From: Ascarosepion bandense
Lineage: Eukaryota; Mollusca; Cephalopoda; Sepiida; Sepiidae
Assembly: GCA_037127315.1 (NCBI GenBank)
Contig: JBBBDQ010000192.1
Span: forward strand, 6,006,501-6,070,500
DNA: 64,000 nt
Direction: 5' to 3'
In this document: piece by piece, positions 63,337-64,000 of the stretch
Position numbering within the stretch: position 1 is the stretch's first letter
Layout of the letters: each line of letters starts with the position of its first letter
The notes under the pieces: generated by a model
Databases searched by the model: none
The model's input: only the letters and a program-made list of their open reading frames with translations
What the model was told of the DNA's origin: nothing
Made by a program: the position numbers and the translations under genes

Positions 63337-64000
63337 ATACGGTATGCAATGGATAAATTGACGTTTAATTTACGCAAAATAAAAATAATACTGATGTCTT
63401 ATTTTAACAGATACATTTACCAAAATTACACAAATATATCTAGAAATGCCAAAGAGTAAAAGTATTCAATCAAATCGCCATTGACCTTGACCTCCAGAGG
63501 ACTTCGGAATCACCTGCATCTCTTCTGGATAAGTTGGCGTATGCAGCATGATTCTTGCCTTCAGTTCAATTTTGATGTTACGCGCAGTATTGTTGCTCTT
63601 TTGCTCAACTGTGCCTCACACATAATAATCTAGGGTGTTCCAGTTTGGGGAGTTAGATAGCCAGATGTGGTAGCAGAAATTGTCTAACAGGTATGTCTGG
63701 GTTCTCCTGCTTTTGTAGCATGGTGCAGAGCCTGTTGCCAGTAGCCACCCTCTTGACTAAGGGCAGTATTGCCTCCTCAAGACACTTGATGTAGACTTCC
63801 GTGTTGAATGTGAGACCTCGTGAGAGAAGGAAATGAAACACCGTCACCACTAGGGATCACTCCAAACACCTTCGTAATCATCATTAAACTTATCCCAAAT
63901 CCTCTGCCTTGTCTTCAGATTGACACCTAAACACTGAAATGTTCATATTAGAGTTTCCGGTTCGAATGCCAATCAGTACAACATGCCGTTTACAAATTTC
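63337..64000 (-). mobile_element. Tc1-like transposase gene, continues past the window
   Basis: The right TIR (ATGCAATGGATAAATTGACG) at 63343 matches the ends of the element at 42253. Minus strand from 64000: the 65-codon frame 63850-63653 reads TVFHFLLSRGLTFNTEVYIK and EEAILPLVKRVATGNRL; a shifted frame gives PNWNTLDYYV (third catalytic region) near 63620, then TARNIKIELKARIM and PEEMQ.IPKSSGG. At least two frameshifts. The N-terminal half lies outside the window. Confidence 0.8.

Overview
The window reads as non-coding, repeat-packed DNA from a mollusc nuclear genome, most likely a cephalopod and probably an octopus. The reasons are very long (TCTA)n, (CA)n, (TA)n and (GA)n arrays every 1-3 kb, tRNA-derived SINEs, thousands of bases of AT-rich unique DNA, and a mixture of decayed LINE, Penelope-like, Tc1/mariner and Ty3/gypsy sequence. 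The species call is inference; no host marker gene is present. I find no intact host protein-coding gene. Almost every recognisable protein trace belongs to a transposable element and carries stops or frameshifts.

Layout. 0-5 kb: a SINE trimer, two mariner 5' ends, Penelope-like endonuclease remains and large dinucleotide arrays. 5-13 kb: two full SINE-1 copies, fragments of two LINE families (LINE-A with a (GAA)n tail; LINE-B with a tail shared with SINE-2), mariner pieces, and a LINE-A copy with an inverted 5' segment. 13.8-14 kb: a perfect 152-bp palindrome. 16-21 kb: two DNA transposons, each in the middle of a larger fold-back, plus a GIY-YIG fragment and several hairpins. 21-22.3 kb: LINE-A with an internal ~110-bp tandem array. 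22-30 kb: LINE fragments, microsatellites and a tRNA-like SINE head. 30-38 kb: LINE-B copies (one with its reverse-transcriptase modules out of order), the best LINE-A copy, a decayed copy of an uncharacterised multicopy protein, and a decayed probable zinc-finger fragment. 38-39.2 kb: a 770-bp element with ~110-bp terminal inverted repeats.

37-43.5 kb holds the most interesting signal: five copies of a hammerhead-ribozyme motif (three on the minus strand, two on plus). Three have tRNA-like A and B boxes just upstream. Two minus-strand ribozymes lie in tandem and bracket a predicted 296-nt monomer. This is the architecture of a small non-autonomous, self-cleaving, Pol III-type retroelement comparable to schistosome Sm-alpha or retrozymes.

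42-48.5 kb: a deleted Tc1-like element with TIRs and TA flanks, a MITE and a near full-length mariner with ~90-bp TIRs. 50-57 kb: a decayed minus-strand Ty3/gypsy element (zinc knuckle, protease, RT, integrase, LTR-like ends), an internally deleted relative and additional LTR/primer-site junctions. 58-64 kb: SINE-2 dimer, MITE, Penelope-like end, SINE-1, LINE-A and a Tc1-like transposase running off the right edge.

The elements do not form a pathway. Their relations are parasitic: SINE-2 carries a LINE-B tail, MITEs carry mariner-type ends, and the hammerhead SINE presumably borrows reverse transcription from one of the LINE or Penelope families present.
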